DNA of 64,000 nucleotides from Embleya hyalina (GTDB lineage Bacteria; Actinomycetota; Actinomycetes; Streptomycetales; Streptomycetaceae): the NCBI RefSeq assembly GCF_003967355.1, contig NZ_BIFH01000041.1, forward strand, positions 62,001-126,000. Direction: 5' to 3'. Positions 52,797-62,117 of the stretch are shown in pieces. Position 1 is the first letter of the stretch, and every line of letters starts with the position of its first letter. The notes below the pieces were generated by a model that saw nothing but the letters and a program-made list of their open reading frames with translations, searched no databases and was not told where the DNA came from. Position numbers and translations under genes: made by a program.

Positions 52797-53933
52797 ATGC
52801 CTCTACCACGCCTGCCGGCCCTCGAACTCGCCGAACGCGCGCTTGACGCGTCGGGGCCGTGTGCCGACCTGATCCCCATGGGCGGCGTCCCGGTGCTGCC
52901 GATGCCCGCACACGTCGTCGAGGCCGCCCGGATCGCGGCGGGTCGGGTCTTCCCCCGCCGGAGCCGGGGCTCGGCCGAACTGCGCCGAACGATCTCCGAT
53001 CATCTGCGGAGCACCTTCGGAGTCGACGCGGATCCGGAGGCCGAACTGCTCATCACCCACGGAGCGCAACATGGCATGAGCTTGGTCCTCCGAGCCCTCC
53101 TGGACCCGGGCGACGAGGTCCTCGTGCCGGCCCCCACCTACTTCTTCGACGGCATGATCCGGCTCGCGGGAGTCCGCCCGATCTATGTGCCGTCGGAGGA
53201 GAAGTGCGGATGGGACCACGACCCCGCGGCCGTCGAGGCCGCCGTCACCCCCGCCACCAGGGCGCTGCTGATCTGCAATCCCAACAATCCCACCGGCTAC
53301 CTTCCCCGTCGGGAGCGGCTCGAGCAGCTTCTGGACGTGGCGGCGCGCCACGGCCTGATCGTCCTGGCCGACGAATCCTACGAGCGTTACGTATGGGACG
53401 GCCCGGGCTACCGGCCCCAGATGCTGCTGCGCAACCGCCATCCCGACCTGGTCACGGTGACCAGCCTCAGCAAGAACTACGCCTTCACGAGTTGGCGGGT
53501 GGGATACGTGAACGCTCCCGCCCACCTGCTGGAACCGATCCACCGTGCACTCGAATGGGACGTGATCAACGTGGGCGACGTCGCGCAGGCCGCCGCGGTA
53601 GCCGCCCTCACCGGGCCGCAGGACTGGATCGAACCCTCCTTCGCGACCCTGCGCTCGCGGCGCGACCTACTGGTGGCCGGTCTGGCCCGGGCGGGCCTGA
53701 AAACCCCGCCGCCCGACGCGGGAGTCTTCGCCTTCGTCGACTTCGGCCCGCTCGGCGTGGTCAGCCGCGCGCTGGAGGACCTGCTGCTGTCGCATGGTGT
53801 CACCGCTCTGGCGGGCGATGCCTTTCAGGGCCCGGCCACCCATGCCCGCGTGCTGTACGGCGGGAGCGCGGCCGCCCTCACCGAAGTCACGGACCGGCTG
53901 GCTTCCCTGACCGCGGGTGTCCGCCGCACCTGA
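52797..53933 (+). CDS. Class I/II PLP aminotransferase
   Basis: The 378-residue fold-I enzyme has the PLP lysine in TSLSKNYAFTSWRVGYV, the CNPNNPTGYLP signature and ADESYERYVWDG. The extreme N-terminus with IPMGGVPVLP is short. It likely transfers the amino group of an amino acid, perhaps the one freed by the hydantoinase pathway, to 2-oxoglutarate or pyruvate. ATG at 52797 has GAAGGGA upstream; an in-frame ATG seven codons earlier lacks a site. It follows the anti-sigma-type gene by 63 bases. Confidence 0.9.
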   Translation: MPLPRLPALELAERALDASGPCADLIPMGGVPVLPMPAHVVEAARIAAGRVFPRRSRGSAELRRTISDHLRSTFGVDADPEAELLITHGAQHGMSLVLRALLDPGDEVLVPAPTYFFDGMIRLAGVRPIYVPSEEKCGWDHDPAAVEAAVTPATRALLICNPNNPTGYLPRRERLEQLLDVAARHGLIVLADESYERYVWDGPGYRPQMLLRNRHPDLVTVTSLSKNYAFTSWRVGYVNAPAHLLEPIHRALEWDVINVGDVAQAAAVAALTGPQDWIEPSFATLRSRRDLLVAGLARAGLKTPPPDAGVFAFVDFGPLGVVSRALEDLLLSHGVTALAGDAFQGPATHARVLYGGSAAALTEVTDRLASLTAGVRRT

Positions 53934-54008
53934 GCCCCCGCCGGACCGCGATCCCGGCTGCTTCCTGCCCCTCCCCCGCCGAGGGCACGCGCTCTGTATC
54001 CAGCAAAA

Positions 54009-54033
54009 GATCTCAGATGAAAGATTTGAGATC
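54009..54033. promoter_or_regulatory. GAGATC operator before hyuA
   Basis: GATCTCA-N11-TGAGATC is a perfect 7-bp inverted repeat about 70 bases before the hyuA start, sharing its half-site with the cluster at 52.2 kb. It probably binds the same regulator. Confidence 0.65.
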
Positions 54034-54104
54034 GCAATTCCATGATCCACACATCTGCCTGCGCGTCGTCCGCGTCACCCAGGCCCACCCCGAAGGAGCC
54101 GAAC

Positions 54105-56216
54105 GTGTCAGGAGCACCCACGACCGGTCGCAACGAAGGCTGGCGCGTCAGTGCCGACATCGGCGGCACTTTCACCGACGTCATCGCCCTCGGGCCCGAC
54201 GGCCGCGTCCTGCCCGTCAAGGTTCTCTCCACTCCGCCCGACTTCGGCACCGCGGTCCTCGAGGGGGCGGCCGCCGCGCTCGGTGACGCGGGCATCGAGA
54301 CGCATGAGGTCCACGCGATGCTGCACGCCACCACCGTGGCCACCAACGCGATCCTTGAAATGCGCGGTGCGCGCACCGCGCTGGTCACCACCAAGGGCTT
54401 CCGGGACGTCCTGGAACTCGGCCGCCTGCGCCGCCCCCTGCTGTACGACCTGTCCTGGCAAAAGCCCGTGCCGCTCGCGCCGCGCCGCCACCGCTACGAA
54501 CTGGACCAGCGCATCACCGCGAATGGTGAACTCAGGCCCGCCGCGGACAGCGCCGAGGTGGCCGACCTGGCCGATCGGATTCGTGCGGCGGGCATCGAGG
54601 CCGTCGCCGTCTGTTTGATCAACTCCCATATCCGCCCCGACGAGGAACAACGTGTCGCGGCCGAACTGCGCGAACTGCTGCCCGGCGTGTACGTCTCCGC
54701 CTCCGTCGACATCTCACCGCAGATCAAGGAGTTCGAGCGCACCAGCACCGCGGTCGTGAACAGCTACGTCGGGCCGCAGGTGCACGACTACGTCAGCGCG
54801 CTCAGCGACGGGCTGCGCGCGGCGGGCATCACCGAGCCCCTCATGATCATGCAGTCCAGCGGCGGCCTCCTCGACGCGGCGTCCGTGGTGCAACGGCCCG
54901 TGCAGATCATCGAGTCAGGCCCCGCAGCAGGCGTCATCGCCGTTCAGAAGCTGGCCCAACTGATGGGCCTCGACTCCGTCGTGGCGTTCGACATGGGCGG
55001 CACCACCGCCAAGGCCTCGCTCATCGAAAACGGGGAGCCTTTCGTCGCCGCCGACTACGAGGTCGGCGGAGGAATGAACCTCACGAGAAGCATGGGCCGG
55101 GGCGCCGGCTACATCGTGCGGGTGCCTTCCATCGATATCGCCGAGGTGGGCGCCGGCGGCGGCAGCATCGTCTCCGTGGACGCGGCAGGCTCCCTGAGAG
55201 TCGGCCCCGAAAGCGCGGGATCCCAGCCCGGCCCCGTGTGCTACGGAAACGGCGGCGACCATCCCACCCTCACCGACGCCAATGTCGTCCTGGGCTACCT
55301 CAGTCCCCGGTCCATCGCCGGCGGTCGGGTGACGATCCGTCCGGACCTCGCCGAGAAGTCCCTCGACACCATCGCCCAACAGTTGGACGTCGACATCCCC
55401 ACTGCCGCGCGCGGCGCCTACGAGGTCGCCGTCTCCAACATGACGAAGGCCGTCAAGGCCGTCACCAGTGAACGGGGCCGCGATCCACGGGACGCGGTCA
55501 TGGTGGCTTTCGGAGGAGCGGGCCCCCTCTACGGTGCCGCTCTGGCGAGGGAACTGGGCATCGACACCGTCATCGTTCCCGTGCACACGGGCCTGTTCAG
55601 CAGCCTCGGCCTGCTCGTGGCCGACACCTCCCGCGAGTCGGTCGCACCCCACCGCCCCCAATTCGACGAACCCGGCGTGCTCACCGCCGAGTTCAACCGT
55701 ATGGCCGAGGACATCACGCGGGCGCTGCGGGAAGCCGCGCCGGGCGCGGAAGCCGATGTGCAGCGGGTCCTCGACATGCGCTACCGCGGCCAGCGGTTCG
55801 AACTCCCGGTCGTGGTACCCAACGGCACCGTCACACCCGCCCTCATGGCCGGAGCCCGCACGCGGTTCCACGCCGAGCACCGCCGCACCTACGGTCGCGC
55901 GGGCGACGACGAGCTGATCGAGATCGTCAACATCCGTGTACGGGGCACGGTACGCAACCCCATCACCATCGACCGCGCGCTGCGTCTGCTCCCGCAGCAC
56001 TCCCGCCCCGCCCATTCCCGGGCCTGCCGGTTCGACCACACGGAAGACACCCCGGTCATCGCCCGCGCCGAACTGCCCTCCCACCGCGTGCCCGGACCGC
56101 TGGTCATCGAGGACATGGACTCGACGACCCTGGTGCCGCCGGGGGCCACCGCGCAGCGCGACAGCCTCGAGAACATCGTCATCCGCTGGACCACTGCCAC
56201 CAAGGAATCGTCATGA
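54105..56216 (+). CDS. hyuA: Hydantoinase/oxoprolinase subunit A
   Basis: The 703-residue protein is the A-type subunit of the hydantoinase/5-oxoprolinase/acetone-carboxylase-like family. The actin-like ATPase N-terminus is VSADIGGTFTDVIAL. The core has HATTVATNAILEMRG, IQSSGGLL-like IMQSSGGLLDAASV, AFDMGGTTAKASLI and GAGGGSIVSVD. It opens a cyclic amide using ATP together with HyuB. GTG at 54105 has AAGGAG six bases upstream; an in-frame ATG at 54042 has none and lies at the operator. The stop overlaps hyuB by four bases. Confidence 0.93.
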   Translation: MSGAPTTGRNEGWRVSADIGGTFTDVIALGPDGRVLPVKVLSTPPDFGTAVLEGAAAALGDAGIETHEVHAMLHATTVATNAILEMRGARTALVTTKGFRDVLELGRLRRPLLYDLSWQKPVPLAPRRHRYELDQRITANGELRPAADSAEVADLADRIRAAGIEAVAVCLINSHIRPDEEQRVAAELRELLPGVYVSASVDISPQIKEFERTSTAVVNSYVGPQVHDYVSALSDGLRAAGITEPLMIMQSSGGLLDAASVVQRPVQIIESGPAAGVIAVQKLAQLMGLDSVVAFDMGGTTAKASLIENGEPFVAADYEVGGGMNLTRSMGRGAGYIVRVPSIDIAEVGAGGGSIVSVDAAGSLRVGPESAGSQPGPVCYGNGGDHPTLTDANVVLGYLSPRSIAGGRVTIRPDLAEKSLDTIAQQLDVDIPTAARGAYEVAVSNMTKAVKAVTSERGRDPRDAVMVAFGGAGPLYGAALARELGIDTVIVPVHTGLFSSLGLLVADTSRESVAPHRPQFDEPGVLTAEFNRMAEDITRALREAAPGAEADVQRVLDMRYRGQRFELPVVVPNGTVTPALMAGARTRFHAEHRRTYGRAGDDELIEIVNIRVRGTVRNPITIDRALRLLPQHSRPAHSRACRFDHTEDTPVIARAELPSHRVPGPLVIEDMDSTTLVPPGATAQRDSLENIVIRWTTATKESS

Positions 56217-57946
56217 GCCCGCACCCCATCCGCGACGCCGCCACATTCGAGGTGTTCCGCAACGCGGTAACAGGACTGTCCGACGAGATGGCGATCACCA
56301 TCCTGCGTACGGCCCACTCGCAGATCGTCGCCTCCAGCATGGACTTCTCGGCCGCGCTGTGCGACGCCTCCGGGCGTGTCATCGCCCAGGCCAACACATG
56401 CCCGGTGCACCTCGGTTCCATACCCGAGGCCATGAGCGCCGTCCTGGACGCGTTCGGGGACACCGTCCGTCCCGGCGACATCTATCTCCTCAACGATCCG
56501 GACCTGGGCGGTATGCATCTGCCCGACATCTTCGCCGTCGGTCCGGTCTTCACCGATGAGCGGGAACTGATCGGCTACTCGGTCACGGTCGTCAACCACG
56601 CCGACGTGGGCGGCTGGGCCGCCGGATCGATGGCCGTGCAGTCCACCAGCATCTTCGCCGAAGGCGTCCAGATCCCGCCGTCCCGCCTGGTGGAAGCGGG
56701 CGTACTGAACGAAACGTTCCTGGCCCTGATCCTGCGCAACGTACGCGAGCCCGGCCTGCTGCGCGGTGACCTCGAGGCGCAGCTCGCCGCCTGCCACGCC
56801 GGCGGCGAAGGACTGAAGGATCTCGCCAGGCGCCACGGGACCGACGAATTGGCTGCGCTGATCGACGAACTCCTCGACTACTCCGAGACCCTCCTGCGTG
56901 CCGCGGTCACCGAAGCCCCCGACGGCAGCTACACATTCGAGGACTACATCGACGACGACGGGCTCGGCTCGCCACCCATCCCCTTCCGCGTCACCGTCGA
57001 CATCGTCGGCGACGCCCTGCACCTGGACTTCACCGGATCGTCCCCGCAGGTCGCCTCGGCGCTCAACGCCACCGCCTCGTTCACCAAGTCCGCCTCCTAC
57101 GCCGCCATCCAGGGAGCCCTCGGATCCGACATCCCGGCCAACAGCGGCTTCTACCGCCCCTTCACGTTCGTCATCCCCGAAGGCAGCATCCTCAACGGCA
57201 GACGGCCCTCCGCCCGCGGGGCACGCGGCCTGGTCGCCTACCGCATCATCGATACCGTCCTGGGCGCTCTGGCACCGGTCTTCCCCCACCGAGTCCCCGC
57301 CGCCGGCGACGGCGGCCCCGACTCCATCGCGATCGGCGTCACCGAGCAGGACGGATCCAGCGCCGTCCTGTGGGATGTCCTGTGCGGCGCCTGGGGGGCC
57401 AGGCCCGACCGCGACGGGGTGGACGGCATCAGCCCGCTCGGTGCGAACCTCGCCAACACGCCGATCGAGGAGCTCGAGCAGTCCGGGCACCTTCGCATCG
57501 ACGGTTACGGCTATCTCCCCGACACCGGCGGACCGGGCAGATGGCGCGGTGGCCTGTCGACCTTCCGCGACATGACGATCCTCCACCCCGAGGCCTCGGT
57601 ACAGATCCGTTCGGACCGGCGCCGGCACCTCCCCTACGGCCTTGCGGGAGGAGGACCGGGGACTCCCTCGTCCAACCTGCTCAACCCCGGAACACCGCAG
57701 GAGCAGATCCTGCCGACCAAGGTCATCCGGACCCTGGTCGCCGGCGACCGGCACCGCCACGTCACCGCCGGCGGAGGAGGTCACGGCAGCGCCCTGACCC
57801 GGGAGGCCGACCGGGTCCTGCAGGACGTACTCGACCAGAAAGTGACCGTCGCCGGCGCGGCCCGCGACTACGGCGTGGTCATCACGCCCACCGGCACGGT
57901 CGACACCGCGGCCACGCGAGAACTCCGCTCCGCTCACCACCGCTGA
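56213..57946 (+). CDS. hyuB: Hydantoinase/oxoprolinase subunit B
   Basis: The 577-residue protein is the B-type subunit of the same family: LYLLNDPDLGGMHLPDI-like IYLLNDPDLGGMHLPDIF, VNHADVGGWAAGSM, PPSRLVEAGVLNE and the late GPGTPSSNLLNPG. With HyuA it forms an ATP-dependent cyclic-amide hydrolase, possibly for an N-methylhydantoin, 5-oxoproline or related lactam. Start ATG overlaps the hyuA stop (ATGA), showing strict coupling. Confidence 0.93.
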   Translation: MSPHPIRDAATFEVFRNAVTGLSDEMAITILRTAHSQIVASSMDFSAALCDASGRVIAQANTCPVHLGSIPEAMSAVLDAFGDTVRPGDIYLLNDPDLGGMHLPDIFAVGPVFTDERELIGYSVTVVNHADVGGWAAGSMAVQSTSIFAEGVQIPPSRLVEAGVLNETFLALILRNVREPGLLRGDLEAQLAACHAGGEGLKDLARRHGTDELAALIDELLDYSETLLRAAVTEAPDGSYTFEDYIDDDGLGSPPIPFRVTVDIVGDALHLDFTGSSPQVASALNATASFTKSASYAAIQGALGSDIPANSGFYRPFTFVIPEGSILNGRRPSARGARGLVAYRIIDTVLGALAPVFPHRVPAAGDGGPDSIAIGVTEQDGSSAVLWDVLCGAWGARPDRDGVDGISPLGANLANTPIEELEQSGHLRIDGYGYLPDTGGPGRWRGGLSTFRDMTILHPEASVQIRSDRRRHLPYGLAGGGPGTPSSNLLNPGTPQEQILPTKVIRTLVAGDRHRHVTAGGGGHGSALTREADRVLQDVLDQKVTVAGAARDYGVVITPTGTVDTAATRELRSAHHR

Positions 57947-58017
57947 ACGACCGCTCTCCCATGCCCGGCCGCGCCCCGGAGCATCCCCCGCACCACGCCT
58001 GAGAAGAGGTCACCGTC

Positions 58018-59382
58018 ATGGCCGAGGTCACCGTCCCCGCCCCCACCGACCGATCCGTGCGCCGGCTGTGGCGCAAGGTGGGCATACGCATCATCCCGTT
58101 CATCGGAATCGCCTACGTCATGAGCTACATCGACCGCGCCAACCTCGGCTACATGGCCGCGCCCCTCAGCAAGGACCTGGGCATCTCCGGCTCGCAGATG
58201 GGACTGGCCTCCGGATTGTTCTTCATCGGCTACGTCCTCGTCGAGGTGCCGAGCAACATGATGCTGCGCCGATTCGGGGCACGACGGTGGATCACTCGCA
58301 TCCTCGTCACCTGGGGCGCGGTCACGATGGCGACGGCCGGGGTGCAAAACGTCGGCCAGCTCTACGCCATGCGGATCCTTCTCGGCTTCGCCGAAGCAGG
58401 ACTGGCCGCGGGCATCCTCCTGTACCTGACCGGCTGGTTTCCTCGCAGGTACCGGTCCTGGGCCCTGTCGGCGTTCTTCATGATGATTCCGCTCTCGGGC
58501 ATCATCGGCTCGCCCCTCGCCGCCGCCCTCCTGTCCTGGGGACAGAGTCTCACCGGACTGGCCGGATGGAGATCGCTGTTCCTGGTCGAGGGGGCCATCA
58601 CCCTCCTCGCCGGAATCCTCGTCTTCACGATGCTGCCCGACCGGCCCCGCGACGCCAAGTGGCTGACGACGGCCGAGAAGGAGGCCATCGAACGCCGGCT
58701 CGCGCAGGAAACATCCGAGCAGGAAGCGCGTGGCGCGCTGTCCAGCGTGCGCCAGTCCCTCACCAGCGCGCGGGTCTGGACGCTGGCGCTGGCCTTCTTC
58801 GCCATCGTCTTCGGCCTGTACCCGATCGCGTTCTTCCTCCCCACGATGATCTCCACATTGACCGGCAGCATCTCCGGCATCTCGAACGTCAGCAGTGTGC
58901 TGCTGGCCGGCATCCCGTCGGCGTTCGCGATCATCGCCATGGCGGTCTGGCCCAAGGTCGCCTCAGGCATGTCGGCGGTGTCCTCCACCGTGATTCCCAT
59001 GGGCGTCGGAGTCGTCGGCCTGGTGACAGCCACGTTCACGCACAACAATGTCGTCTTCATCGCGTCGTTCTGCCTCAGCGTCTCCGGTATCTACACGGCC
59101 ATGCCCCAGTTCTGGCGGCTGCCGCCGCTGTCTCTGACCGGCGCGGCCGCCGCTTCGGGCATCGCCGTGATCAACTCGGTGAGCAACATCAGCGGCTTCG
59201 TCGGCCCCTACTTCACCGGCTTCATCGCCGACACGACCGGCAGTTACACCTACGCACTGCTGACCATCGCGCTCATCATGGTCGCCGGTGCGGCGATCCT
59301 CCTCACCGCCGGGCGCAAAGCGGAGCACGATGGAACGAGTCGTCAGGTGCTCCCGCTGTCCAAGAAGGAGAAGATCGCATGA
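58018..59382 (+). CDS. MFS transporter, anion:cation symporter (ACS) type
   Basis: The 454-residue protein has 12 predicted helices and the ACS-family signature IAYVMSYIDRANLGYMAAPL at the first helix, with a long central loop (MLPDRPRDAKWLTTAEKEAI). ACS members import organic acids such as phthalate, glucarate or nicotinate. It lies 71 bases after hyuB in the same operon, so it probably imports the cyclic amide or its acid product. Its stop overlaps the next gene by four bases. Confidence 0.92.
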   Translation: MAEVTVPAPTDRSVRRLWRKVGIRIIPFIGIAYVMSYIDRANLGYMAAPLSKDLGISGSQMGLASGLFFIGYVLVEVPSNMMLRRFGARRWITRILVTWGAVTMATAGVQNVGQLYAMRILLGFAEAGLAAGILLYLTGWFPRRYRSWALSAFFMMIPLSGIIGSPLAAALLSWGQSLTGLAGWRSLFLVEGAITLLAGILVFTMLPDRPRDAKWLTTAEKEAIERRLAQETSEQEARGALSSVRQSLTSARVWTLALAFFAIVFGLYPIAFFLPTMISTLTGSISGISNVSSVLLAGIPSAFAIIAMAVWPKVASGMSAVSSTVIPMGVGVVGLVTATFTHNNVVFIASFCLSVSGIYTAMPQFWRLPPLSLTGAAAASGIAVINSVSNISGFVGPYFTGFIADTTGSYTYALLTIALIMVAGAAILLTAGRKAEHDGTSRQVLPLSKKEKIA

Positions 59383-59960
59383 TCGTGCCGGCGAATCCGG
59401 CCTTGATCGTCGGTGACATGCAAAAGGGCATCCTCGCGAGCTATCCCTTCGCCCGGCAACCCGTGCCCGCTCAGTTGTCGCTGCTGTCCGCAGCGCGGGC
59501 CGGCGGCTTGCTCGTGATCTTCGTGCGCACCCATCTGCGGCCCACAGGCGCCGATGTCTCGGCGAACAACCCGCTGTTCCAGCGGTTCCACCAGGCCGGG
59601 AACCTCTTCCACGAAGGTGCGGAGGCCACCGAAATCGCCGCGGAGTTGGAGGCACGGGCGGATGAAGCCGTCGTGGGCAAGCGCCGGACCAGCGCCTTCG
59701 CCGGCACCGACCTCGACCTGCTGCTGCGGGCCGGGCACGTCGACTCCCTCGTGCTGACCGGTGTCGCGACCAGCGCGATGGTGGCGGCCACCCTCGTCGA
59801 CGCACTCGACCTCGACTACCGTGTCACCGTCGTGAGCGATGCCTGCGCCGACGCCGAGCCGGACGTCCACGACTTCTTCATGGAGCGTGTCTTCCCTGCT
59901 CGGGGCGCCCGGGTAACGACCTCTCGGGCCTGGATCGAGGACCACCGCCCGGAAGCCTGA
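59379..59960 (+). CDS. Isochorismatase-like hydrolase without the catalytic cysteine
   Basis: The 193-residue protein has the isochorismatase/cysteine hydrolase fold with D13 (VGDMQKG) and K101 (VVGKRRTSAF). The nucleophile position in TGVATSAMVAATL is Met-134 instead of Cys, so the N-carbamoylsarcosine-amidase mechanism is not available. It could use water, as true isochorismatases do, or act differently. Relatives in hydantoin operons act on N-carbamoyl products. It closes the hyu operon (ATGA overlap with the transporter). Confidence 0.88.
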   Translation: MIVPANPALIVGDMQKGILASYPFARQPVPAQLSLLSAARAGGLLVIFVRTHLRPTGADVSANNPLFQRFHQAGNLFHEGAEATEIAAELEARADEAVVGKRRTSAFAGTDLDLLLRAGHVDSLVLTGVATSAMVAATLVDALDLDYRVTVVSDACADAEPDVHDFFMERVFPARGARVTTSRAWIEDHRPEA

Positions 59961-59999
59961 GCACCTCGACGGCCCGGCGTGCGTGTGCGGTGCGGATGG

Positions 60000-60745
60000 T
60001 GAAACCGGGTATCGCACGGGCCAACGCGCGCCAACGACATGCCACATGGCCGACGGAACGTATCGCGGCCTTGACCGGGCTGGGAACGCGATGGAGGGAA
60101 GACGAGCCCGGCGGGGGTGAGGGGCAAGCCGGTCGGCGGCGCCGAGGGTGGCGTGCGGAAGTCCGTGCGTTGGCCGATTCCGAGGTGTTGGTGGACGGCC
60201 TCCCCGAACTCGCCGCCGGGATCGTCGAGTTGTTGCGTGCCGATGGCGATGCGGGTCCGGCCCACGTTGTGCGACCGGTTGCCGCGACGCGGGAGCATGG
60301 CCTCGATGAGGTGGGGCCGGGTTGGGGCACGGCACGCTGGTGGCGCCCGTCCTGGACGTCACCACCTGGCTGCACTTGGCCCGCGACGGGCCGATCCGCG
60401 CGCGACTGCTGTCCTCGGCCGCGCAGTTGACCGTCCTGCTCGGCACCATGTGCGCCGACGACGGCGCCGACGCCCTCGCCCAGCCACTACCACCGCGCCG
60501 CCGCCCACCTCGCCGCCGAGGCCGACGACCCCGCCACCTACACGATCGCCCTGCGCGCCCTGGCCACCCAGGCCCACGAACTCGGCCGCCACCGCCACGC
60601 CCTGGCCCCCGCCGAACGGGCCGCCGCCACCGCCGACCACCACACCCCACCCATCGTCCGCGCCTACGCCCACGCCCAACTCGCCGTCGCACACGCCCAC
60701 AACCACCAACACCCCCAAGTCGACGGCGGAGCCGTCACACGTCGG
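60000..60745 (+). pseudogene. XRE/TPR-type regulator remnant
   Basis: Coding-like pieces in several forward frames fit a streptomycete helix-turn-helix/TPR protein: TERIAALTGLGTRWREDEPG; LDVTTWLHLARDGPIRARLL with SSAAQLTVLLGTMCADDG; and ALRALATQAHELGRHRHAL with VRAYAHAQLAVAHAHN. At least two shifts separate them, so the gene is dead. Confidence 0.5.
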
Positions 60746-61181
60746 CGGACTGCGCCGGCGCTGCGACGGCTCCGTTCAGGGTGTCACGCACGGTGAACCG
60801 TTCGAGTTCGGTGGCTACGGCGTCGGCGACCCTTCGCTCGAGTGCGGTCAGCGTCTGCTGGACACTGCGGCCGACGGCGCACTCGGGGTCGGGTCCGTGC
60901 AGTCCGAACACCGGGTCGGCGCCCTGGAGGAGTCGCCAGACCTGCGCGAGCGTGATGTCCCCCGCGTCGACGGCCAGTTCCCAGCCCCCATGCACGCCCG
61001 GGCGTGAGCGCACCAGCCCGGCTTCCCGCAGCGGGCCGAGCACCCGGCGCACGTGAACGGGGTTGGCGTTGGTGCTCCCGGAGAGCTCGTCCGAACTCAC
61101 CGGCGTGCCGTCGGTCCTGCCCGCGAGGTAGGTCAGCAGGTGCACGGCGACAGCGAACTGTGTGTTGGTCGGTCTGGCCAT
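60735..61181 (-). CDS. Rrf2 family regulator
   Basis: The 148-residue protein has the Rrf2 winged helix (NTQFAVAVHLLTYLAG, SGSTNANPVHVRRVLGPLRE, AGLVRSRPGVHGGWELAVDA). Only one cysteine (DPECAVG) lies in the region that holds three in iron-sulfur members, so it is of the cluster-free YwnA type. ATG at 61181 follows GGGGG. It is divergent from a broken NmrA-like oxidoreductase gene; such pairs are common, and that gene was presumably its target. Confidence 0.9.
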   Translation of the reverse strand: MARPTNTQFAVAVHLLTYLAGRTDGTPVSSDELSGSTNANPVHVRRVLGPLREAGLVRSRPGVHGGWELAVDAGDITLAQVWRLLQGADPVFGLHGPDPECAVGRSVQQTLTALERRVADAVATELERFTVRDTLNGAVAAPAQSADV

Positions 61182-61262
61182 GCCCCCATCTTGCCATTTC
61201 GTAATCAGCGTGGCTACAGTAAAGCGAATTCGCAATCATCATGACTACGGATTGGAAGCGGC

Positions 61263-62000
61263 ATGACGATCGGCATCGCCGGAGCTTCCGGCCCTTCGGG
61301 GCGCGCCGCCGCCGGCTTCGTACCGCGGAACACCGACCTGCGGGAGGTCGTACTCGCCGCTCGGATCGGCGCACGCCTCGCCCGGCAGAGCGCCGTCGTC
61401 GCGACCCCGGCCGACGCGGGTGTCCGGCACGTGGTGTACACGTCCGTGCCGGAACCGGTATCGGCCAACCCGGCGCGTGGTCGCCGACCACGCCGGCACG
61501 GAGCGGGCGCCGCACGACAGCGGCCCGAGGTGGACGACGCCGCGCAACAACCTCCACATGCACATGCAAGTACCGGTCGTCGAGCGGGCCGTCGCGTCGG
61601 GCCGGTCGGTGACCAGCGGCTGTACCGGTGCCGTCGCCCATGTGACCCGTGAGGACCGCGCGGTGGCGGCCGCCGCGGTCCCGACCCGGGACGGGCACGA
61701 GGACACGGTGTACGACGTCATCGGGCCCGAGGCGCCGAGCGGCGCCGACCTCGTGGCCCTCGCGCGAGACATCGGCGGTCGATGTGTCGAGTTCGTCGGT
61801 GTCGACGACGACGCGTCCACAGACGGCTTGCGGACGGCCGGCCCGCCCGCGGGGGTCGCGAAACCGGTGACCTCGTTCGGCGCGGCGGTGTGCGCCGGCT
61901 TTCCGGCGAACGTCGGTTCGACCGGCCACCGGCCGACGGCCCCGGCGGACGTCGTCCGGGCGCCGCCGAAGTCCCGACCGCAGGGGCCGCGACGAACGGC
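61263..62000 (+). pseudogene. NmrA/azoreductase-like oxidoreductase with internal deletion and frameshift
   Basis: It starts normally (MTIGIAGASGPSGRAAAGFV, a Rossmann GASG motif) but runs from VVLAARIGARLARQ straight to GVRHVVYTSVPEPVSANPA, so about 45 residues are missing. It then changes frame near 61480 and goes on VVADHAGTERAPHDSG, NNLHMHMQVPVVERAVASGR and AVAHVTREDRAVAAAA. It is divergent from the Rrf2 gene. Confidence 0.75.
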
Positions 62001-62117
62001 TCGGCGCGATCGTCACCCGCAGACCCGCCGGGCCGCCGATCGCGGGAACGAGGACCGGCACCGAAACGAATCACCGCCCACCCGGCGGCCACCGGCCGCA
62101 CCACAAGGAGGCTCGGA

